A stretch of 6,139 bases of DNA, taken from positions 1 to 6,139 of the forward strand of contig CATZVV010000120.1 of assembly GCA_958425285.1 (NCBI GenBank), read 5' to 3'. The stretch comes from an uncultured Lachnoclostridium sp. (GTDB taxonomy: Bacteria > Bacillota > Clostridia > Lachnospirales > Lachnospiraceae). The translations under genes and the position numbers were made by a program. Position 1 is the first letter of the stretch; each line of letters begins with the position of its first letter. Of this stretch, positions 1-6,104 are shown in pieces. The notes under the pieces were generated by a model. It did no database searches, was not told where the DNA came from, and saw only the letters and a list, made by a program, of their open reading frames with translations.

Positions 1-1
1 T

Positions 2-2521
2 TTTGGCGCGGAACCAACGGATCCCAGCATTTTTACAACGGATACAGGGACAGCGGGATCTTCGGAAGAGGGGCTCAAAATGGATACAGATAATGGGGAA
101 AGGCAACAAGGATCAGAACAAGGATCCCAATCACAGCTTCCTGTAACTGAGGGCAAAAACGGGGATACATCTATTGAGATCGAGGATAAAAGCCCAAACG
201 GTGAGGAGACTTCTTCTGCTCCAGAAGAACCCGGACAGAAAGATACAGATGCAGCGGGTGGGAATGAACACACCATAGAAACTGTGCCGCCTTCAGAAAA
301 TGCCGATATCTCGGATCCTGATCCTAAAGCAGATGAGGTCCAGGATGAAGAATGGATGAAAAGAAAAGAAGAAGTAATGGATCTGATCGCTGGGCCGGAA
401 GGTGAAATATTTGAGATGGAAACAAATCCAGCACCAGCAGCGAAATACCTACGTTCAGCAGATCATAGTAGTTCATTGCCGGTAACAAATGAACGTTATG
501 ACAAATTTTATACTGATGTTGGCACAGGCTCAGCTTCATATCCTCAATTAGGCATGGGTATCAAATATATTAAGAACGATAACCAAACCCCGGATATGGA
601 TGGCAAATGGCGGTATGTTTATTGTACTGAATTTAAAAAGTCTTCTCCGGTAGACCATGTTATGAACTATACAGGTTCTTGGGCAAATAAGAAAGTTTCA
701 TATGCCATGTATTATGGAGCTATGTTTTGGGGGGAACCCTGCCGTTGGAACGGCTACTCAACCGGTGATTGGAGATTGGACTATTTTGTTACGCAGGTTG
801 CCATCCATATTTTAAACGGTGAATTTACTTATAATGCCGCTGCTAATGCGATCAATGACGCATCCGGAGCAACAGCCACGGAGAAAGCACTTGCAAAAGA
901 CAGGATCAATAAGCTGGTAAATGATGCGAATGACGGAGCAAATTACACCAGCTTTACAAGTGATGGCTGGTTTGATGCCAGTGCCAGTGCATCCTTTACT
1001 GTCAGTGATCCTTCCAATTTTGCCAGCATTTCTGGTGGATATGCCACAGGCTATTCCACGCCGGCATTGAAAACGATTTACGATATGGATATGAAGGAAC
1101 AGATCACAAGCTTAACAGTATCTGCACCTGGTTCGACTGTGCAAAAAAAGGACAATAAAACTTATAGTGCTTTTAGGCTGTTTGTCACGTCAGACCAATA
1201 TAAATCTTATCAATTAACCGGTAAGACCATAACAGCGAAAGCGACTGTAACAGCACCCAGGTATTGGGGAGGCGCTATCTATTCACCCTCTTCCAATTCC
1301 ACATACCAAAATATAGTGCTTTGGTCGTATACAACCGCTGCGGGCAACTTTACAAAAACGGCTTCTTTTAGAAAGTCTATCCCGAAAAAGAAATTTTCTT
1401 TAAATATCAAAAAGCAGGATGCCGAAACAAAAGCCGCTTTAAAAGGAGCAACGTTTTCGTTATGGAGCTACAACGGCACTTCCTATAACAAAAAACTGGG
1501 AAATTTTAAGGACAACGGTAATGGCACCTATACCTATTCAGGCATAGATTATACAACCACAAAAGACGGTTGGTTTTTGATAAAGGAGGACAAAGCCCCT
1601 GCCGGGTATTCTAACCAATATGTGTTAGAAAATTCAGCAGATACTACAAATTATGATAAACACGGCGGCAGGGAGATACAATTAACTGCGGATGGTTTTA
1701 CTTATGACGGCGTTACAAATGCAACTACTTTTAAGGATAAACGAATAAATCCAGAAGCCGTTATTGAGATTCTTAAAAAAGACGGTAATACAGGCGCGTT
1801 TCTGTCAGGAGCAGAATTTAAAATTTATGAATGGAGCAAAGCTTCCATGTCGTATAAAAAAGATGCTTTGCAAACATTTATTTATGACTCAATGTCAAAA
1901 ACATACCAAACCAAATCACCTGTTGTAAAAACAGATGATAATGAGGGAAAATTTAAGATTGTAGAAACGAAACTTCCGAATGGCTATAAATGTCCATGGA
2001 GTAAGGAAATTACCGTCACAAAAGATGGAATGCAGACATTATCTTATGAAGCTCAAAATTATCATACGAGAAATCTTACCATTAATAAAAAAATCAAGGC
2101 TGATGAGATTACATGGGCACATGGCAACCCCACCTTCTTATTCACCGTGCAGGGCGAAGACATCAATGGCGTGTCCCACACCTATCATCGTTCAGTGGAG
2201 TTTACGGAAGATTATGTGACAAAGCACAGCACAAATGGCTACGTTACATTGGGCACTACCATTGCCGATATTCCGGCTGGAAACTATAAGATTTATGAAG
2301 AGGGCAGCATCTTACGCTACATACTGACAGACGCAACGGCGCAAACAAATAACATTACTGTTACCAAAAAGAATCTGGAGACGATCAATGGATTTATGAA
2401 AATTGATGCCGATGTATCAGCGGATCTTACAGCCGAAGACGGAGAAATGACCTTTGAAAATCATAAGACGCATTATGACAAACTTTCTCATAATAGTATG
2501 GTTGTAAATACTATAAAATAA
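2..2521 (+). CDS. Thioester-domain / SpaA-type surface adhesin (5' truncated by window edge)
   Basis: Probable cell-surface adhesin. The frame is open from base 2, and the first Met codon (80) follows acidic linker-like sequence with no signal peptide, so the true start is upstream. Residues below are counted from that Met; add 26 to count from the edge. About 1-130 is Glu/Asp/Ser/Thr-rich and probably disordered. About 150-300 is a thioester (TQXA) domain: the YCTE Cys182 and the TQVA Gln239 fit the Cys-Gln pair that forms the reactive bond in this family. Three SpaA/CnaB-like domains follow, starting near 439, 562 and 667. Candidate isopeptide residues are K444/K445-E503-D553, K566/K567-E629-N660 and K670/K671-E740/E741-N794. 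In this family the thioester can bind host or partner proteins covalently, and isopeptides stiffen the stalk. The C-terminus ends in SHNSMVVNTIK with no LPXTG motif, hydrophobic segment or basic tail, so anchoring is unexplained. A hairpin follows the stop. Domain identity is fairly sure; the ligand is unknown. Confidence 0.85.
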   Translation, partial: FGAEPTDPSIFTTDTGTAGSSEEGLKMDTDNGERQQGSEQGSQSQLPVTEGKNGDTSIEIEDKSPNGEETSSAPEEPGQKDTDAAGGNEHTIETVPPSENADISDPDPKADEVQDEEWMKRKEEVMDLIAGPEGEIFEMETNPAPAAKYLRSADHSSSLPVTNERYDKFYTDVGTGSASYPQLGMGIKYIKNDNQTPDMDGKWRYVYCTEFKKSSPVDHVMNYTGSWANKKVSYAMYYGAMFWGEPCRWNGYSTGDWRLDYFVTQVAIHILNGEFTYNAAANAINDASGATATEKALAKDRINKLVNDANDGANYTSFTSDGWFDASASASFTVSDPSNFASISGGYATGYSTPALKTIYDMDMKEQITSLTVSAPGSTVQKKDNKTYSAFRLFVTSDQYKSYQLTGKTITAKATVTAPRYWGGAIYSPSSNSTYQNIVLWSYTTAAGNFTKTASFRKSIPKKKFSLNIKKQDAETKAALKGATFSLWSYNGTSYNKKLGNFKDNGNGTYTYSGIDYTTTKDGWFLIKEDKAPAGYSNQYVLENSADTTNYDKHGGREIQLTADGFTYDGVTNATTFKDKRINPEAVIEILKKDGNTGAFLSGAEFKIYEWSKASMSYKKDALQTFIYDSMSKTYQTKSPVVKTDDNEGKFKIVETKLPNGYKCPWSKEITVTKDGMQTLSYEAQNYHTRNLTINKKIKADEITWAHGNPTFLFTVQGEDINGVSHTYHRSVEFTEDYVTKHSTNGYVTLGTTIADIPAGNYKIYEEGSILRYILTDATAQTNNITVTKKNLETINGFMKIDADVSADLTAEDGEMTFENHKTHYDKLSHNSMVVNTIK

Positions 2522-2539
2522 TTACACAATATGCTATAC

Positions 2540-2586
2540 TGAGAGTATTGGATCGCCATAGTAATGGTGGCGGTTCGATGCTCTTA
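2540..2586 (+). terminator. Long wobble-rich hairpin after the adhesin gene, probable terminator
   Basis: Bases 2540-2557 pair with 2569-2586 around an 11-base loop (2558-2568). As + strand RNA all 18 positions pair, with five G-U wobbles. The 3' side runs into a T/A-rich stretch (ATATTTTATATAAT) rather than a clean T run. It starts 18 bases after the adhesin stop, which suits a Rho-independent terminator. It could instead be a leader structure for the next gene if transcription starts upstream. Confidence 0.5.
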
Positions 2587-2593
2587 TATTTTA

Positions 2594-2599
2594 TATAAT
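2594..2599 (+). promoter_or_regulatory. Possible -10 box (TATAAT) for the CAP-domain protein gene
   Basis: A consensus TATAAT lies 35 bases before the ATG at 2634, just after the hairpin. No convincing -35 box is seen 16-18 bases upstream (the sequence there is CGGTTC-like), and no extended -10 TG is present. The tract is AT-rich, so chance is possible. Confidence 0.3.
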
Positions 2600-2633
2600 A
2601 CATTATCAACGGGAATTGAAATAGGAGGATTTT

Positions 2634-5102
2634 ATGAAAATCAAAAAGGTTTTAACAAGAGGCTTGTTGGTCTGCCTTACAGGAGCAGTGCTTGCTTCAA
2701 CTCCGGCAGCTCTTCTAGATGTCAATGCAGCATCCTGGAAGCAAAACAGCACTGGCTGGTGGTGGCAGGAAGACGATGGCAGATGGCCGGCTAACCAGTG
2801 GAAGAAAATCGACGGTAAATGGTACTATTTCAATGGGGCAGGATACATGACGACAGGCTGGCAAAAGATCGGCGGGAAATGGTATTACATGAATGGTTCT
2901 GGCTCTATGTTGGAAGGCGGCTGGCATTGGATTAACGGAAAATGCTATTACATGTATGACTCTGGCGCTATGGCTGCCAATACCTGGATCGGACAATATT
3001 ATGTCGATGGTTCAGGAGCCTGGATCCAATCCTATCAGCCTGCCCATTGGATCCAATCTGGTTCCCGCTGGTGGTACCGGCATTCAGATGGCGGATACAC
3101 AAGAAATGCCTGGGAAAAGATAAATGGCAAATGGTATCATTTTGATGGCAGCGGCTGGATGCAGACCGGATGGTTGCAATTAGGCAGCACATGGTATTAT
3201 CTCGAAAATTCTGGTGCTATGGCAGAAAACAAATGGGTCGGGGATTATTACTTGACTGGTAGTGGAGCAATGGCGATCGATCAGTGGATCGGCAATAAAT
3301 ATGTGGATGGTAATGGAAAATGGGATAGGTCAAAGAAAAAGACTGTCGCATTAAAGTCGATCAGTCTCAATAAAAAGAACTTATCCCTTACAGAAGGCAA
3401 TAAGTCTACGTTAACTGTAAACTATAACCCGAAAAATACTACTGTTTCCAAAGTAGTAAGCTGGACTTCCAGCAACACAAAGGTGGCCACTGTGAAAAAC
3501 GGCACTGTTCTTGCAAAGGGGGCAGGTACTGCAACTATCACAGCTATGGTCAATGGAAAAAAAGCCACATGTGCCGTTACAGTCAAGAAAAAAGAAATAC
3601 CATTGCAGTCAATCAGCCTTAATAACACAAGCCTTAAACTTGAAAAAGGCCAAACAGATACCTTAAAGGTAACCTATTCTCCATCAAATACAACTGATAA
3701 TAAGGATATCACCTGGACTTCTTCAGATGAAACAATCGCGACCGTGAAAAATGGCGTTGTAACTGCTGTTTCCGATGGAACTGCCACCATAACGGCTGCT
3801 GTAGGCAAAAAATCTGCATCATGCAAGGTCAAAGTCTATACACCTGTTCCGCTGGAAAGTATTACTTTATCCGAGCAGAACTTGAACTGGGACATCACGC
3901 TTCAGGATGAAACGACCTTGACCGTCACTTATGATCCGGTTGAAACAACCGATGACAAGAAAGTTACCTGGTCTTCCAGCGATGAAAATGTTGTAAGAGT
4001 AACCGGTACGGGCGAGGATCAAGAAACTGCATTAGTTGTAGCCGAAGGCCCTGGAACCGCAACTATTACGGCCCAAGTAGGCAACAAAAAGGCCGAATGT
4101 AAGGTTAATTTTACAGCATCACTAAACAAATGGACGCTGAATGAACATAGTTTAGAACTTGATAAAGGGGAAACAAAACAGCTTACAATCACCTTTATTC
4201 CAGATTATACAACGGATCCCAAAGATACAACCTGGAGTTCCTCAGACGAATCCGTTGCTGTTGTAGATGAAAATGGCGTTGTAACTGCTATATCTGAAGG
4301 TATAGCAACCATTACTGCTATAAATGCAAATGGAACTACAGACGAGTGCAAAGTAACAGTGTCGATTCCATGTATACCTGCTGATAGTCTGACATTAAAT
4401 AAAGATTTTTCCATTATTAATGTAGAACAACAGGATACACTTGCAGCCACTTATGGTCCTGAGGATACTACTGATACATTAACATGGAGTTCATCTGATG
4501 AGTCTGTTGCCATAGTAGAAGACGGTGTGGTTACAGGTATTTCTTCTGGTAGTTGCACGGTCACTGCAAAAGTTGGAGCATTGACAACAAAATGTGATAT
4601 TTATGTTCCATATTATTATGGAGACCAGACTTTTGCATATGAAGTGTTCAATGAAATAAACCGTGTAAGAGTTGAAAATGGATTACATCCTTATGAATGG
4701 GATGAAAGACTGAATGATTATGGAGCCAAAATCGTAGCGGGATATAATGTGATGACAGGAAGAAATTCAGATGATTATGCTAATCATGCCGGGCAGATAG
4801 GTGTAGGTATTGAGGGAGATATCGATGATGCTAAACAAGTTGTTCAAGCATGGATGGATTCTCCAATGCACCGTGGTACTATTCTAAACGCCAGGGAGGA
4901 TTTAAAAACAGGTTCTGTAGCAGTAGCAAGAAAATCTTTAGATATAGAAGGCAGAGTGGTTTGTGGAACATCCATTATTTTTGCTCATGGTATAAGCAAA
5001 GAGGAATTGGATGAAATAGACTGGACTGATGAATCGATTTATAATATCATGTCAGAAATAGATATTAACCAAATTGACAAATACCTTGCTATATTCCAGT
5101 AA
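2634..5102 (+). CDS. Secreted cell-wall-binding, Big2 and CAP-domain protein
   Basis: Complete 822-residue exported protein. The ATG has AGGAGG five bases upstream and opens a typical signal peptide: MKIKK, a hydrophobic core, and likely cleavage after VNA (residue 32). Residues 42-233 hold about ten aromatic cell-wall/choline-binding-type repeats (GKWYYFNGAG, SGAMAANTW), which would hold the protein non-covalently on the envelope. Residues 238-658 are five Big2 Ig-like domains, starting near 238, 322, 405, 496 and 581, each with the TWSSSDE-type core and forming a spacer. Residues about 665-795 are a CAP (SCP/PR-1/YkwD) domain with FNEINRVR, a candidate cavity H718 and E727, and the AWMDSPMHRGTIL signature with H746. 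The usual GEN motif is replaced by GVGIEGD. There is no LPXTG. It follows the adhesin on the same strand but is separated by a hairpin, so it is probably its own transcription unit. The biochemical role of bacterial CAP domains is poorly known; the domain calls are firm and the function is not. Confidence 0.92.
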   Translation: MKIKKVLTRGLLVCLTGAVLASTPAALLDVNAASWKQNSTGWWWQEDDGRWPANQWKKIDGKWYYFNGAGYMTTGWQKIGGKWYYMNGSGSMLEGGWHWINGKCYYMYDSGAMAANTWIGQYYVDGSGAWIQSYQPAHWIQSGSRWWYRHSDGGYTRNAWEKINGKWYHFDGSGWMQTGWLQLGSTWYYLENSGAMAENKWVGDYYLTGSGAMAIDQWIGNKYVDGNGKWDRSKKKTVALKSISLNKKNLSLTEGNKSTLTVNYNPKNTTVSKVVSWTSSNTKVATVKNGTVLAKGAGTATITAMVNGKKATCAVTVKKKEIPLQSISLNNTSLKLEKGQTDTLKVTYSPSNTTDNKDITWTSSDETIATVKNGVVTAVSDGTATITAAVGKKSASCKVKVYTPVPLESITLSEQNLNWDITLQDETTLTVTYDPVETTDDKKVTWSSSDENVVRVTGTGEDQETALVVAEGPGTATITAQVGNKKAECKVNFTASLNKWTLNEHSLELDKGETKQLTITFIPDYTTDPKDTTWSSSDESVAVVDENGVVTAISEGIATITAINANGTTDECKVTVSIPCIPADSLTLNKDFSIINVEQQDTLAATYGPEDTTDTLTWSSSDESVAIVEDGVVTGISSGSCTVTAKVGALTTKCDIYVPYYYGDQTFAYEVFNEINRVRVENGLHPYEWDERLNDYGAKIVAGYNVMTGRNSDDYANHAGQIGVGIEGDIDDAKQVVQAWMDSPMHRGTILNAREDLKTGSVAVARKSLDIEGRVVCGTSIIFAHGISKEELDEIDWTDESIYNIMSEIDINQIDKYLAIFQ
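2757..3332 (+). repeat. Cell-wall-binding repeats arranged as two super-repeats
   Basis: This protein-level repeat tract covers residues 42-233 of the CAP protein. Units of about 20 residues alternate W-x-x-I/x-G-K-W-Y-Y with G-S/A-G-x-M. The tract divides into two similar halves that run in the same order: about 42-132 (GWWWQ to GAWIQ) and about 145-233 (RWWYR to GKWDRS). This suggests duplication of a five-unit block. Whether the ligand is choline, glucan or another wall polymer cannot be read from the sequence. Confidence 0.8.
3345..4607 (+). repeat. Five tandem Big2 (bacterial Ig-like) domains
   Basis: Five tandem units of about 77-91 residues (238-658 of the protein) begin with a SISLN/SITLS-like strand and pass through TWSSSDE-V-A-V and GTATITA. 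Each ends in a strand with a single Cys (TCAVTV, SCKVKV, ECKVNF, ECKVTV, KCDIYV). Unit 3 is longer, with a GTGEDQETA insertion. A 20-base exact repeat occurs in units 2 and 4 (3748-3767 and 4270-4289), pointing to internal duplication. Confidence 0.85.
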
Positions 5103-5112
5103 AACAGAGAGC

Positions 5113-5141
5113 CGCATAACACTTTATATGTTGTGGTTTTT
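5113..5141 (+). terminator. Probable terminator of the CAP-protein gene
   Basis: CATAACA (5115-5121) pairs with TGTTGTG (5129-5135), with one G-U pair and a 7-base loop. One further C-G pair forms across a bulged G, and then come five Ts (5137-5141). It begins 11 bases after the CAP gene stop, where a + strand terminator is expected. The stem is short and of modest stability. Confidence 0.55.
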
Positions 5142-5162
5142 CTTGGAGAAGTTGGTATTAAC

Positions 5163-5197
5163 AAAAAATATCAAGATGTCATAAATGACACCTTGAT
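5163..5197 (-). terminator. Probable minus-strand terminator
   Basis: Bases 5170-5181 pair with 5186-5197 around a TAAA loop. Six As (5163-5168) just outside the left arm become a U run when read from the minus strand. The one imperfect position (A5176/C5191) is a mismatch in + strand RNA but a G-U pair in minus strand RNA, so the structure is complete only when transcribed leftward. No leftward gene is visible upstream of it, so it may be a relic or may block antisense transcription. Confidence 0.55.
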
Positions 5198-5296
5198 CAC
5201 ACTTTGAAGCTAAAGCGGCTGTATATGTCCGGCGTGCCCGAGACAGAACAGCCGGAAAAGGAAGAAATGATAAAAAAGCCAGTAAAAAGGTTATAA
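5189..5296 (+). pseudogene. Possible 3' scrap of a gene once upstream of the relaxase
   Basis: A frame opens after the TGA at 5186-5188 and runs to TAA at 5294-5296. It ends in a hydrophilic, coding-like tail (LYMSGVPETEQPEKEE, then KKPVKRL). There is no RBS before the internal ATG at 5225, and nothing upstream continues the frame, so it reads as the tail of a truncated gene. Its place just before a relaxase would suit a mobilisation accessory gene such as mobC, but no family motif is visible. It may be chance. Confidence 0.3.
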
Positions 5297-5297
5297 G

Positions 5298-5329
5298 AAA
5301 AAGGCATTGGAGGATCCAGTGCCTTTTTT
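5298..5329 (+). terminator. Strong hairpin with T run between gene scrap and relaxase
   Basis: AAAAAGGCATTGG (5298-5310) pairs with CCAGTGCCTTTTT (5316-5328) around a 5-base loop, giving 13 pairs with one G-U, followed directly by Ts to 5329. It is flanked by A and T runs, so it could stop transcription on both strands. It sits between the scrap's stop and the relaxase RBS, where it would separate the relaxase from upstream reading unless relieved. Confidence 0.75.
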
Positions 5330-5347
5330 CATGGAACGGAGGAGCTG

Positions 5348-5778
5348 ATGGCACTTACAAAGCTGATGCATATGAAGCAGTCCGGAAGCCGGAAACCATC
5401 GCGGCATTTGAAGAATGGCATTGAATACATCATGAAGGAGAACAAGACCGAAGGCGGACAATGGATCGGGGGGAATGCGGGGAGCACACCTAAAGAAGTG
5501 TACCAGACCATGCTGGATACAAAGGAGGAGTATGGCAAAAAGTCAGGGAGGCAGGGATACCATTTCGTGATCTCCTTCAAAAAGAGGATGAGCCCCCTGA
5601 AAAGGTGTTTGAGGTCATGCAGGAATTCTGCCAGGAATACCTGGGGGAGAACTATGACTATGTGTTCACCGTACACACAGACAGCGCCCATATCCATGCG
5701 CACGTGATCTTCAATTCCGTTTCCAGGCTGACCGGCCTGAGCAGCATATTATATATTCCTTCTCATATCTATAGTTGA
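5348..5778 (+). pseudogene. Broken VirD2/MobA-like relaxase (frameshift and 3' truncation)
   Basis: N-terminal catalytic part of a conjugative relaxase, which would nick and pilot DNA at oriT. The ATG has GGAGG five bases upstream. The first frame gives MALTKLMHMKQSGSRKPSRH, then a motif I-like EYIMKENKT (candidate nicking Tyr27) and the motif II-like GYHFVISFK. Near 5579-5583 a run of five As is one base short. The downstream frame then restores EPPEKVFEVMQEF, YDYVFTVHTDSAHIHAHV and NSVSRLTG, with the HxHxH metal-binding histidines at codons 5689, 5695 and 5701. Homology stops near 5736; the frame then reads unrelated residues to TGA at 5776-5778. Relaxases of this type are usually several hundred residues longer, so about three quarters is missing. 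Read without the shift, the first frame ends as a meaningless 119-residue ORF (stop at 5705-5707). GC is visibly higher than in the flanks, which supports a separate origin. A single-base assembly error could explain the shift but not the truncation. Confidence 0.82.
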
Positions 5779-5816
5779 TTTTGTGCGAAATGGTCGGGAA
5801 TGTGATTAGATGATTA

Positions 5817-5845
5817 TTGTGATATAAAAAGATATGTGTTAATAT
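5817..5845 (+). promoter_or_regulatory. Candidate promoter of the small toxin gene
   Basis: TTGTGA (5817-5822) and TAATAT (5840-5845) are separated by 17 bases, and each matches four of six consensus bases. A TG dinucleotide one base before the -10 makes it extended. Transcription would start near 5852, giving a leader of about 60 bases. Other AT-rich -10-like sequences nearby (5823, 5845) make the exact choice uncertain. Confidence 0.4.
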
Positions 5846-5881
5846 ATAAAAATGGAACAATCGTGTTGCCGGGTGGATTGG

Positions 5882-5904
5882 CCTTCATTCTATCGGAATG
5901 GAGG
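5882..5904 (+). promoter_or_regulatory. Hairpin that masks the toxin ribosome binding site
   Basis: CCTTCATTC (5882-5890) pairs with GAATGGAGG (5896-5904) around a TATCG loop: nine pairs, one G-U. The right arm contains the GGAGG Shine-Dalgarno sequence, which lies eight bases before the toxin ATG. In the message the RBS would therefore be largely hidden. Such self-masking is a known feature of type I toxin messages. Confidence 0.6.
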
Positions 5905-5912
5905 TGATGCCA

Positions 5913-6002
5913 ATGAAAAATCATTTTGATTTTAAGGATTTAATGACCTTTGGTCTTTTCCTTTTGGCGCTCCTTACATTCGTTTTTACGTTTTGTAAGT
6001 AG
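5913..6002 (+). CDS. Small holin-like membrane peptide, putative type I toxin
   Basis: A 29-residue peptide: a short N-terminus (MKNHFDFKDLM), then one hydrophobic helix (TFGLFLLALLTFVFTF, about residues 12-27), ending CK. The FGLFLLALLTF pattern and the size match the putative holin-like toxins of Firmicutes, known or presumed to insert in the inner membrane and repressed by antisense RNA (the TxpA/RatA and BsrG type). The ATG at 5913 has GGAGGTGAT upstream with eight bases between GGAGG and the ATG; in-frame ATGs at 5898 and 5907 are alternatives, but the first overlaps the RBS. A convergent RNA gene with its own promoter and a shared terminator stem lies just downstream, as expected for a type I pair. 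Toxicity is inferred. It could instead be a remnant or a regulatory peptide. Confidence 0.75.
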   Translation: MKNHFDFKDLMTFGLFLLALLTFVFTFCK

Positions 6003-6009
6003 CTATACA

Positions 6010-6098
6010 TAAAAAACCACCCCCAAAACTTGGCCGTTGGAAGGGTGGTTTTCTACCATATACAGGTCAACCCACCTTGTGGGCGGTTGTTCCTATCT
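6010..6098 (-). ncRNA. Predicted antisense antitoxin RNA
   Basis: A predicted RNA of about 90 nt is read leftward from a near-consensus promoter (start near 6098) to a strong terminator with six Us (6016-6011). Its 5' part can fold at 6071-6083 (CCCAC/GTGGG, 3-base loop). Its 3' part is the 10-base-pair stem shared with the toxin message. It would be complementary to the toxin 3' untranslated region but not to its coding sequence or RBS, like RatA-type antitoxins. It contains no credible ORF. Ends are inferred from the signals. Confidence 0.65.
6013..6052. terminator. Bidirectional terminator shared by toxin mRNA and antisense RNA
   Basis: AAAACCACCC (6013-6022) pairs perfectly with GGGTGGTTTT (6043-6052). 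The 20-base loop can add a CCAA/TTGG extension (6023-6026 with 6037-6040). Read leftward it is followed by six Us in all (6016-6011), a good terminator. Read rightward it has four Ts and then C, which is weaker. The two transcripts would overlap tail to tail here. Confidence 0.75.
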
Positions 6099-6104
6099 AT
6101 GTAT

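Noticed and set aside
80..82. ATG at 80 as the true adhesin start
   Set aside because: The same frame is open to the window edge with similar linker-like composition, and no signal peptide follows this Met, which an exported adhesin requires.
2715..2996. Minus-strand open frame across the wall-binding repeats
   Set aside because: It arises from the biased codons of the repeat region opposite a clear + strand gene.
3748..4289. Two 20-base exact copies as a mobile or CRISPR-type repeat
   Set aside because: They encode the same segment of homologous Big2 domains in frame, so they reflect domain duplication.
5111..5200. oriT-like inverted repeats upstream of the relaxase
   Set aside because: The repeats carry T or A runs typical of terminators, and no known nic-site sequence could be recognised, so an oriT call is not supported.
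5578..5584. Programmed -1 frameshift (C AAA AAG) producing a full relaxase
   Set aside because: The heptamer is not a full X XXY YYZ match, no clear downstream pseudoknot was seen, and the downstream frame ends after about 65 codons anyway because the gene is truncated. Decay is simpler.
5329..5703. Minus-strand open frame of 124 codons
   Set aside because: It is the antisense shadow of the relaxase, which has recognisable motifs on the + strand; no RBS or family features on the minus strand.
5780..5850. Group II intron 5' end (GTGCG at 5782)
   Set aside because: Only the first bases resemble the intron boundary; no domain V or reverse transcriptase is present.
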